The position numbers were made by a program, and so were the translations under genes. Positions 31,196 through 38,323 of a stretch of DNA of 61,146 nucleotides are shown here, piece after piece (position 1 is the stretch's first letter; each line of letters opens with the position of its first letter). The notes under the pieces were generated by a model, which had not been told where the DNA came from, did no database searches, and worked only from the letters and a program-made list of their open reading frames with translations. Origin of the DNA: Leucobacter musarum subsp. musarum (lineage in GTDB: Bacteria > Actinomycetota > Actinomycetes > Actinomycetales > Microbacteriaceae); the NCBI RefSeq assembly GCF_001273845.1, contig NZ_JHBW01000108.1, positions 1-61,146 on the forward strand. The letters are read 5' to 3'.

Positions 31196-31515
31196 CGCCG
31201 GGGCGGCGCCACGGGGCTGAGAGCGCGCCCAGCGCGCGCCCTCAGCAGCGGACACCCGCATTCGCGGGCGGCTCAGCAGGCTTCGCCTGCATTCATTTGC
31301 CGGGAAGCAAGCGACAGGGTAGCGACACTCCGCTTCCACGCCAGGTGGCCGGCGCCATCCTGCGCTGCGCTTCGGATGACTCCGGCCGTCACGGCCTCGC
31401 TCGTCGCAGCTACCGCTGCGCCGTGCGGGGCCGTTCCTCCACCTGGCGCTCCAGCTCCGTGACGCTGTCGGCGATTCTCGCCTCCCCGGCAAAAGAAATG
31501 AGGGGGAGGGAACGA
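31196..31515 (+). promoter_or_regulatory. structured leading-region element 3
   Basis: Non-coding. Short hairpins CCCGC-ATTC-GCGGG and GCAGGC-TTC-GCCTGC are followed by a long fold-back: TTTGCCGGG... pairs with ...CCCCGGCAAAA and CGCCAGGTGG with CCACCTGGCG. In the loop are GGCCGT-C-ACGGCC and GCAGC-TACC-GCTGC. Its 3' edge, GGCAAAAGAAATGAGGGGG, matches the 3' edges of elements 1 and 2, but the sequence otherwise differs. Confidence 0.65.
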
Positions 31516-31531
31516 CGATCAGGAGGACACC

Positions 31532-32878
31532 ATGACCGAGACCCAAACCGCACCACAGGGCACCCTCGAGTACCTCGACCCCAATCTGCTCATCATCGAG
31601 GACAACGTGCGCAGTGAGGTCAAACTCAGTGACGAGTTCGTGGAATCGATCCGCCAGCACGGCGTACTCACCCCGATCTCGGGATTCCGGGGCCAAGACG
31701 GTGCAGTTCTGGTTCGGGCGGGTCAGCGCCGCACTTTGGGTGCACGTAAGGCAGAGCAGGCCACGGTGCCGGTGTTTGTGGTCGACGCGGCCACCACGGT
31801 GACGGCGCGCATCGTGGATCAGATCATCGAGAACGATCAGCGCCAGGAGCTCACCGAAGCGGAACGCATTGTCGCGTGGAAGCAACTTTCGTTTGAGGGA
31901 ATGAGCGACACGAAGATCGCCGCCGTCACCGGTGCGAAGCGTGACCGCGTGAAGACCGGTGTGCGCGTCGCCAAGGCCGAGCGCGGCACCGAGATCGTCG
32001 CCCAGGGCGTCACCCTGGATCAGGCGGCCGACATGCTCGAATTCGCCGACGACCCTGCAGCCGTCGACCACCTCACCAAGGTTGCGACCGAGTCCCCGTT
32101 CAACTTCCGCCACGCGCTGGAGCGCGAACGCCAGCGCCGGGACCAGCGAGAGGCATGCGCTCCGATGGTCGAGGCGGCCGAGAACGCGGGCTTCGAGGCG
32201 GTCACGACGTATGCGGACGCGAACGACGGCTACCCACTCCACGAACTGCGCACCGAAGCGGGGAAGCGTCCCACCGTCGAAGATCTGCGCGGCAAAGACG
32301 GGGTGCTGGCGTTCGTGCAGTACGCCTACGAGGGACCCCGCACGAGCTACTACGTCAGCGACCCCGAAGCGCTCGGCTTCACTATCGACGCCCCCACTGC
32401 CCAGCAGTCACAGTCGGGTCCGATGACGGACGAGCAGAAGTCGGCACGCAAAGAACTGATCGCCAACAACAAGGACTGGGATGCAGCCGAGATCGTGCGC
32501 CGCGAATGGCTCACCGAACTCGTCAACCGCAAGATCCTCCCGAAAGACGCACCGCTCGTCATCGCTGAAGCGATCGCGCACGGTCACTGGCAACTCAGCG
32601 CAACGATGGGGCGCGGGAGCAGCCTCGCGAAGAAGATGCTCGGCATCGAAGCCACCAACCGTGAGGGCATGGCCATGTACCTCGTGAACCACCCCAACCG
32701 TGCACAGAACGTCACCCTCGCCGTGATCCTTGGCGGCATCGAGGAGACCACCAGCCGTGAGACGTGGCGCCACCCGCGTGACGAGTACGCTCGCTACCTG
32801 CAGGCGCTCGCATCCTGGGGATACCACCTCAGCGACGTCGAGAAGATCGCCGCGAAGCAGGGCGGTGACCAGAGCTAA
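31532..32878 (+). CDS. ParB-like protein of the leading region type
   Basis: 448 residues. ParB N-terminal fold with 'NVRSEVKLSDEFVESIRQHGVLTPISG' and the signature 'VRAGQRRTLGA', then an HTH region ('MSDTKIAAVTGAKRDRVKTGVRVAKA', about 125-150) and a long helical C-terminal domain. It is not linked to ParA. Similar ParB-like proteins are found in the leading regions of conjugative plasmids, where they are expressed early in the recipient. GGAGG lies upstream of ATG at 31532, directly after structured element 3. Confidence 0.85.
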   Translation: MTETQTAPQGTLEYLDPNLLIIEDNVRSEVKLSDEFVESIRQHGVLTPISGFRGQDGAVLVRAGQRRTLGARKAEQATVPVFVVDAATTVTARIVDQIIENDQRQELTEAERIVAWKQLSFEGMSDTKIAAVTGAKRDRVKTGVRVAKAERGTEIVAQGVTLDQAADMLEFADDPAAVDHLTKVATESPFNFRHALERERQRRDQREACAPMVEAAENAGFEAVTTYADANDGYPLHELRTEAGKRPTVEDLRGKDGVLAFVQYAYEGPRTSYYVSDPEALGFTIDAPTAQQSQSGPMTDEQKSARKELIANNKDWDAAEIVRREWLTELVNRKILPKDAPLVIAEAIAHGHWQLSATMGRGSSLAKKMLGIEATNREGMAMYLVNHPNRAQNVTLAVILGGIEETTSRETWRHPRDEYARYLQALASWGYHLSDVEKIAAKQGGDQS

Positions 32879-32893
32879 CCGGTGAGGGGGACC

Positions 32894-32926
32894 GGGCCAC
32901 CAAAATGGGGTAAAGGGTGGCCCGGC
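32894..32926. terminator. hairpin between convergent genes
   Basis: CCGGGCCACC and GGTGGCCCGG form a perfect 10-bp stem in the gap between the ParB-like gene (ends 32878) and the SRAP gene (minus, ends 33027). Confidence 0.75.
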
Positions 32927-33026
32927 GCTCCCGCAAACACCGCGTGGAGCTACCCCCGCGGCAAGGTCAGGTGCGGGGGTGCCTTGACCCTATGCGAAAC
33001 GGTGCTTCGTGCCTAGTAAATTTTGC

Positions 33027-33707
33027 TCACGCTGCCGGTTCAATCAGTTCAGGCCCGTCACCGCGCAGCGGCCGAACTTCCCACTCGTGCAGCTGCTCCG
33101 AGATCCCGACTGCGCCCTCGGAGGCGGCTGCGAGCAGCAGCTCGTCGCCCACCGTTTCCGGGTCGAGCCAATCGGTGATTAGCTCGTCGGCGAGGAACAC
33201 GGGCATGCGGTCGTGCAGCGGTTCCATGACGCCGGTGGAAGCGCGCGTGATGATCGTGGCCGTCAGAACCCATTCCTCCTCCGGTGATTTCCACCACCGG
33301 TAGAGGCCGGCCATCGGGAGGATGGCCTGCGGCCCGAAGATCGCGTGCGGGATGCGCTTGGACTTCGGACCCGTCCACTCATAGAACCCGGACACGGGCA
33401 CGACGCAGCGTTGCGCTTTCATGCTCGGCTTGAACGTCGGCTTCTCCAGCAGTGTCTCCGAGCGGGCGTTGAAGGTGAACTTCGGTTTCCCGTCCTTGTT
33501 CCACGGCGGGATGATGCCCCAGTGCGCGAGGTCGAAATGTCGCTCGCCGTCCTTGTCGGAGGTCAGCGCGATCGGGAGCCCCTGTGTCGGTTTCAGATTC
33601 CACGATGGCTCGTACCCCTCGGGGCGCTGCAGCATCCACGCTTTCAGCTCGGTGCCGTTGGCGACATCCATGTTCTCGTCGTAGTCGACGATGACTCTTC
33701 CGCACAT
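33027..33707 (-). CDS. SRAP/HMCES-family protein (abasic-site DNA-protein crosslinker)
   Basis: 226 residues. Met1-Cys2-Gly-Arg, with Cys2 exposed after Met removal and forming the thiazolidine with abasic sites in single-stranded DNA; 'SWNLKPTQG' (Asn37), 'GFYEW' (Glu at about 109-110) and 'PLHDRMPVF' (His at about 165) complete the site. SRAP proteins shield abasic sites in single-stranded DNA, useful during conjugative transfer. TAGCCT six bases before ATG suggests a leaderless transcript. Confidence 0.92.
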   Translation of the reverse strand: MCGRVIVDYDENMDVANGTELKAWMLQRPEGYEPSWNLKPTQGLPIALTSDKDGERHFDLAHWGIIPPWNKDGKPKFTFNARSETLLEKPTFKPSMKAQRCVVPVSGFYEWTGPKSKRIPHAIFGPQAILPMAGLYRWWKSPEEEWVLTATIITRASTGVMEPLHDRMPVFLADELITDWLDPETVGDELLLAAASEGAVGISEQLHEWEVRPLRGDGPELIEPAA

Positions 33708-33862
33708 GCGCCCAGGCTACGCGCCAGACGCGACATCGAACAGCGACACCGACGGCGATGTCGCTGAGCGTGACGTCGCGAGATGTCGCCCCCTGGGTAC
33801 GCGAAAGGCCCCGGCGGTGTCGCCGGGGCCTCGGGTGTCGCATGTCGCGGTGTCGTGTCGCC
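33659..33862. repeat. TGTCGC motif cluster in a non-coding gap
   Basis: The gap between SRAP and the next gene (33708-33861) and its edge contain nine copies of TGTCGC or its complement GCGACA in about 200 bp, for example GGTGTCGC, CATGTCGC and GATGTCGC. No ORF constrains them. The same hexamer is dense in the gene at 35168-36841. Confidence 0.85.
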
Positions 33863-34359
33863 TAGAACGGGTTCTCGGTGCCGATGTTCTGCGCGCCGGG
33901 ATCTTCGAGATCCTCGAGCAGTACCTCGGTCGATGACTCCTTGTGATCGAGCCAGAACCGTGCCCGGTTGATACGGCGTGCGAGCACGACCACCTTCTCC
34001 TCGTACTCGTCCTCCGTCATCTGCCCCGACTGCACGAGCTCGTCGTACAGCTCGGTGAGGATCTTGTACCGCACCTCCGTCGCGAACCCGACCTGCTTGT
34101 CAGTGCCCTGGAGAGGAGAGAGCCCCTGACGTTCGGCATCGTCGAACGCTTCTTGTTTGCGTGCCTCGAGCTTGGCTTTGAACTCTGCCGACATCGGGCG
34201 CGAACGCTTCCACTCTTCGGTGCTGCAGGCGCGGCATTTCTGCGTCGCCCACCAGTCACGCTTCTCGGCACGCTGCGACTTCGCGGTGTCGGAGAGATCC
34301 CGCACCTGCGAGTGCCCGCAGGCGTGCGTCACGATCGGTTTCAACGTGGCATCACTCAT
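33862..34359 (-). CDS. hypothetical protein with zinc-like Cys/His motif
   Basis: 165 residues. An N-terminal HACGH and CRAC pair about 25 residues apart suggest a small zinc site; the rest is helical (KLEARKQEAFDDAERQG, RINRARFWLDHKES). No family recognised. ATG overlaps the stop of the LATTG gene, so the two are coupled. Confidence 0.66.
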   Translation of the reverse strand: MSDATLKPIVTHACGHSQVRDLSDTAKSQRAEKRDWWATQKCRACSTEEWKRSRPMSAEFKAKLEARKQEAFDDAERQGLSPLQGTDKQVGFATEVRYKILTELYDELVQSGQMTEDEYEEKVVVLARRINRARFWLDHKESSTEVLLEDLEDPGAQNIGTENPF

Positions 34360-35081
34360 GCTGCAGCCCCCGTCTCAGGCGCTGCGGCCGACGCTGCCTT
34401 CTTCCGCAGGCGCTGACGAGCGTAGATCGCGCCGAGACCACCACCGATCAGGGCGATGCTGTACTTCACGATGTCGCTCACGGGCATGCCGCCCGTGGTC
34501 GCGAGCGTGCGCGGCTGCGCCGCGACCTGCTGCAGCGCGGGCGAGGCCACGTAGGGCGACTGCACCCAATCCGCGATCGGCACCCACTGGTCGATGGGCT
34601 GCTCCGGCACGACGCCGGGATCGACGATGCCCGGGTCGACCGGAACCACGGGCGGGTCGACTGGGTCCACGGGATCGACCGGGTCCACGGGGTCAACTGG
34701 GTCCACGGGATCAACCGGGTCGACAGGGTCGACGGGATCGACCGGGTCTACGGGGTCAACGGGGTCGATGGGATCTTCGAGCGCGGGGGTTTCGGCGGTG
34801 TCGCAGTCGACGTCGACAATCGGAGGCGCGTCCTCGGCGTCGGCTGCTGCGGAGCCAGCCAGATCTTCGGGAACGATTTCGGCCTCAGCGTCAGCATCGA
34901 GGACGTCGACGCTGCAGTCGGCGGTCACGTCGACGGCCGGCTCCGGGGAGGTTTTCGGCTTCTCAGCGTGCGGCGCCGTGGACTGGGTGGTGTCGGGGGT
35001 GGTGTCGTCCGCCATTGCTGCGGTCGGGGCGAGGACGAGGCCGGCGGCGACGGCCGCGGTGATGAATGCTCGGGTTTTCAC
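34356..35081 (-). CDS. surface protein with Pro-Val-Asp repeat stalk and LATTG anchor
   Basis: 241 residues from GTG at 35081, preceded by GGAG. A signal peptide (KTRAFITAAVAAGLVLAPTAAMA), an acidic region with a Cys pair, a stalk of about twelve Asp-Pro-Val units coded by a 9-bp repeat, then LATTG, a hydrophobic helix and RQRLRKK, the class E sortase anchor. Compare the LALTG adhesin at 4086-7412. The longer frame to 35171 lacks support. The tip domain is small, so it may space or bridge cells. Confidence 0.8.
   Translation of the reverse strand: MKTRAFITAAVAAGLVLAPTAAMADDTTPDTTQSTAPHAEKPKTSPEPAVDVTADCSVDVLDADAEAEIVPEDLAGSAAADAEDAPPIVDVDCDTAETPALEDPIDPVDPVDPVDPVDPVDPVDPVDPVDPVDPVDPVDPVDPPVVPVDPGIVDPGVVPEQPIDQWVPIADWVQSPYVASPALQQVAAQPRTLATTGGMPVSDIVKYSIALIGGGLGAIYARQRLRKKAASAAAPETGAAA
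34640..34770 (-). repeat. 9-bp tandem repeat array encoding Asp-Pro-Val
   Basis: About a dozen degenerate copies of GTCGACGGG/GTCGACCGG-like units in a row code the stalk. The third codon positions vary, so slippage is limited, but unit number may change between strains. Confidence 0.85.
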
Positions 35082-35167
35082 TGGTGCTCCATATCGGGTG
35101 CGGGGTGGGTTGGGATGAGTTGCCTCGAGCGGGGGACCGCGCTCGCTGGGCGACTCCAGGGTGAAGA

Positions 35168-36841
35168 TCACTTCTCGCGCGCACCTTCCGACTTCGCGGG
35201 CGCCAGTGAGGCGAGGGCGTCGCCGGTATCGACCACGAGATTCCCGTCAGGGGTGAGCGCAACCGGTGTCACGCTGTCGCCGGTGAGTTCAGTCGCGCCG
35301 CCTTTCGGGTTCACGAGCGCGTCGGGATCGGTGGCGTAGAACTTGTCGCCGACCGCGCTCTGGATGTCGCGACTGGTTTCGGTGGTGGCACCTGTCGTCG
35401 CGTCGATGAGCAGACCGGCGTACGCGACATGCGCCCCGTCCCGGGTCGATGTCGCTGCCTGATCCCGGTCAGCTCGGAGGGGGTGGGAAGAGATGATGTC
35501 GCCGGTCTTCATCGAGTGAACGGCGACCGTGTCGGTGTCGCCGTCCGTCCAGACGACATAGACGTGCTTCGGGTCGCCGCCGATCCACCGCGACACTGTC
35601 GCCGTGTCGCTGGGAGCCGCGAGCGTGATGTCGCGACTGTTTTTGCCGTCGCGATCGGTGACGTAGGCGACACCCTTGTTCGTGCCCCACGTGATCGTGT
35701 CGCCGGACGCTGCGACAGGGACCGCACCTTCGGTGGGGACAGCGACAGTGTCGCGTGTCGCGTCAGCGTTGATCGCATCGTATGTCGCGCCGACCTTGGC
35801 GACAGCGAACACCATGTCGCCGCGCAGCGCGAGCGACGTGTCTCCCAACTCGGCCGACGACCATGTCGCGGTGTCGCCGTCCTGCTTCGCCGCGGTGTCG
35901 CGGCGCTCCTTCGTGTCGCGCTTACTGGTGTCGCTCGTCCAGAGGTGGAGGGTGTCGCCGTCGACCACGAGCGCGGTGTCGCCTGCCCAGTACGCGAATG
36001 GTGTCGCCTTGCCGGTGAGCTTCTGCGTCGCGACGATGTCGCCTGTCTCGGTGTCGATGATGCGTGCAGTGTCGCTGCTCGCGGTGATGAGTGTCGCCCC
36101 GTCGTGGCTCTCGGCGGTCGCGTCCATGTCGTCGTCGAGCACCCACTCGGGTGTCGCGTTCCACCCCGACAGAGTGATCTGTGTCGCTGGCTTCTCGGGT
36201 GTCTCCTCCGACGTCGCGCTCGCGTTGGGTGCGGACACGATGACGCCGGTCGCGACAGTCGCACCCAAGACCAGCACCCCGAACGCGCTCGCGATCACCC
36301 ACGGAGCTCGCGACGATCGGCGCCCACCACCCTGCTTCGGGGGACGCGACATCGTAGGTCGCGTATCCGCGTTCGATCGCTGAGGTTTCAGAGCCGGAGC
36401 GTCACGGAGATGAATGGAGAGTTCTGCTGCCGCCGGCGTCGTCTCGTCGCGTTCCTCTAGTGCGCCGCCGAGCAGCAACGCGATCGGATCAGTGTCCACG
36501 GCCTGCTCGTTGAACGCTGGGGGTGCCACGACCACGACCGCCTCAGCTGGGCCGGGTTCGCCCCCACCCGCTGCAGCGGCCGCCACGGTGTCGGGCGTCT
36601 TGCGGCCGCCCGCTTTCGACTTCGCCTTCCGTTTCTTGCGAGTAGCGTCCGACGCCGTGGTGACCGGCTCGGGCGCCGCCTCGGGTGCGGGTTTCATCTC
36701 TGGGAAGAACCGACCGAGTTCGAGACCGCAATCGAGACAGATCGGGTCGTTGACGTTGACCGTGTTTCGGAAGTAGCAGAACGGGCACTGCACTTCGCGC
36801 GTTTCAGGGGGTGCGGAACTCTCCGCCGTCGTATCGCTCAT
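35168..36841 (-). CDS. zinc-ribbon membrane protein with extracellular beta-propeller-like domain
   Basis: 557 residues. N-terminal zinc ribbon (CPFCYFRNT ... CLDCG), a disordered Ala/Pro/Lys linker, one transmembrane helix (about 178-200) and an extracellular domain of repeating beta-strands with 'GDT', 'SDT' and 'RDT' turns recurring about every 10-30 residues, as in a beta-propeller. Those turns are coded by GCGACA. The gene contains about 35 copies of TGTCGC/GCGACA in 1.1 kb, far more than expected, so DNA function may shape the protein. No family is recognised with confidence. Confidence 0.7.
   Translation of the reverse strand: MSDTTAESSAPPETREVQCPFCYFRNTVNVNDPICLDCGLELGRFFPEMKPAPEAAPEPVTTASDATRKKRKAKSKAGGRKTPDTVAAAAAGGGEPGPAEAVVVVAPPAFNEQAVDTDPIALLLGGALEERDETTPAAAELSIHLRDAPALKPQRSNADTRPTMSRPPKQGGGRRSSRAPWVIASAFGVLVLGATVATGVIVSAPNASATSEETPEKPATQITLSGWNATPEWVLDDDMDATAESHDGATLITASSDTARIIDTETGDIVATQKLTGKATPFAYWAGDTALVVDGDTLHLWTSDTSKRDTKERRDTAAKQDGDTATWSSAELGDTSLALRGDMVFAVAKVGATYDAINADATRDTVAVPTEGAVPVAASGDTITWGTNKGVAYVTDRDGKNSRDITLAAPSDTATVSRWIGGDPKHVYVVWTDGDTDTVAVHSMKTGDIISSHPLRADRDQAATSTRDGAHVAYAGLLIDATTGATTETSRDIQSAVGDKFYATDPDALVNPKGGATELTGDSVTPVALTPDGNLVVDTGDALASLAPAKSEGAREK
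35270..36360. repeat. TGTCGC/GCGACA oriented motif array inside the propeller gene
   Basis: By eye 27 copies of TGTCGC and 8 of GCGACA on the plus strand in about 1.1 kb, usually preceded by A or G (RTGTCGC). The bias towards one orientation, and the second cluster in the non-coding gap at 33.7 kb, suggest a protein-binding or polarity array. See findings. Confidence 0.8.
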
Positions 36842-37160
36842 GCCCTACGAAGGGGAGCGGCGCGCAGTTGGGGGTGAGTGAATCCTCGCCCTTACATCCA
36901 CGCGAACCCTCCGGCTTTCACCCGCAGCAAGCTGCAGCTCTGCTGCACCACCGCCACAGCTATCACCACCAGCGCATGCTGCTTTGCCGACCTCTTCAGC
37001 AGTTCCACTGCTGAAACCCCGGCTGCATTGCATTTCGCCGGACTTTCTCCTTACACCACTGGCATTCGAGGGGGACCGCGTCCCGCGTTCCGTTCCATCA
37101 ACTGCGCGAGGGTGCACTTCTTCACCGTGAAAGCCCACCTCATCACTGAAGGAGAACCCG
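36842..37160. other. intergenic region upstream of transfer genes, candidate oriT region
   Basis: A 319-bp gap between divergent genes, upstream of the relaxase operon. It contains the hairpin TTCAGCAG-TTCCA-CTGCTGAA (36995-37015), GGGAC-CGC-GTCCC near 37073 and other short repeats. A relaxase origin of transfer often lies in such a place, but no nick consensus is visible. Confidence 0.4.
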
Positions 37161-37793
37161 ATGAATTTGTTCAAAAGACGTCAGCTGCAGCGCTCGCTCG
37201 AGTGGCTGAAGAGCGTCGCCGGCCTCGATGACGCCTACCTGCAGAAGTGGACGCTCGCCGAGTGGTCAGCGTGGAAAGCGTCGATGGATGCTGGCCCCGA
37301 CGCGGATAACCCGAGCGTGCCCGCGTGGATGCGGCCGCTCATCCGGGGGATGTGGCACAACGACTTCTCGTACCCGTTCCCGCAGGTCGCGCAGCTCATC
37401 ACCGCGCACCCCTGGTTCATGGAAGCGATGCGCCACGATGACTTCTCGCTGCGCGTCATCGAACCCGAGACGGGGCGACACGCGACCCTCGCCCAGATCG
37501 AACGCGCTGAGTTCGAAGCCGCCGATCGTGGCTGGGAAACGCTCGTGTCCATGTTCATCGAACCGACATCGACGCCGGGCGTCGTGGTCGGCGCGATCGA
37601 AGCGTTCTACGTCATCGCCCCGGCGGTCGCCTCTGAGGATGTGTGCGACGTGCTGGAAGACATCGACCTCCCGAACCCCACACAAACGTTGTGCGGCCGC
37701 GCCCAATCCCTTGGCGCGCTCCTCAAAGCTGCTCGCCGGATCGCCCCGCACGGTGAGCAAGTCGTGTGGGCGTCGGAGTGGATGTACGAGTGA
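37161..37793 (+). CDS. hypothetical protein at the head of the relaxase operon
   Basis: 210 residues, soluble. Aromatic-rich first half (WLKSVAGL, WTLAEWSAWKASM), later hydrophobic strands. No family recognised. GAAGGAG precedes ATG at 37161. First of three plus-strand genes ending with the relaxase. Confidence 0.7.
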   Translation: MNLFKRRQLQRSLEWLKSVAGLDDAYLQKWTLAEWSAWKASMDAGPDADNPSVPAWMRPLIRGMWHNDFSYPFPQVAQLITAHPWFMEAMRHDDFSLRVIEPETGRHATLAQIERAEFEAADRGWETLVSMFIEPTSTPGVVVGAIEAFYVIAPAVASEDVCDVLEDIDLPNPTQTLCGRAQSLGALLKAARRIAPHGEQVVWASEWMYE

Positions 37794-37825
37794 ACCCGCA
37801 TCAGCGCCCGCAGTGACGCTGCAGC

Positions 37826-38323
37826 GTGAAGACTCCAGCTCAGCGCGCGTTCGAAGCGAAACTTCGCCGCTCACGCGGTCTCGCACATCCGGCAGCACCC
37901 ACCACGGGTGCGGCCGGATGGCGGACCAAATGCGAGCGCCCCGGATGTGATGCCATGTTCCTCAGCCCGACCAGGCAGCGCCGCTACTGCAGCACGAAGT
38001 GCCGGCGTCAGGTCGAGGCTGACCGTGCAGAGCGGCGCGTGCAGCTCGCCACGGTCCTGCTGTTCACGTGCGCGGCGCCGCGGTGCCAGAACGTGTTCCT
38101 CCCGCACCCCCGAAACCCGCACCAGGTCTACTGCTCCGAAGCGTGCCGGAAGCGGGCGCACCGTGCCGCATCTGACCTCTCCGCGCCACGCTGCGCGAAC
38201 CCCGAATGCCTGAAACCGCTCCCCGAGACCAAGACCCGCCGCCGCCTGTATTGCGGCCCCGCCTGCCGCAAAACGGCTTGGCGGATCGCACAGCACTCAG
38301 CAGAAACGAGAACTGACGCATGA
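37826..38323 (+). CDS. triple zinc-finger protein
   Basis: 165 residues with three similar units of the form C-x4-C...F...RR-YCS/YCG..CR (about 36-61, 81-112, 124-152), like treble-clef/CGNR fingers; such proteins bind DNA. It may be an accessory oriT-binding protein for the relaxase, since its stop overlaps the relaxase ATG (ATGA). GTG start at 37826 with a weak ribosome site. Confidence 0.75.
   Translation: MKTPAQRAFEAKLRRSRGLAHPAAPTTGAAGWRTKCERPGCDAMFLSPTRQRRYCSTKCRRQVEADRAERRVQLATVLLFTCAAPRCQNVFLPHPRNPHQVYCSEACRKRAHRAASDLSAPRCANPECLKPLPETKTRRRLYCGPACRKTAWRIAQHSAETRTDA

Noticed and set aside
34640..34770. Regular repeats that could suggest a CRISPR array
   Set aside because: Units are 9 bp without spacers and code Asp-Pro-Val in a surface protein; no cas genes nearby.
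35429..36460. 343-residue plus-strand ORF opposite the propeller gene
   Set aside because: Produced by the GC-rich complement of the TGTCGC-rich gene; Arg/Val/Asp-rich without domain features.
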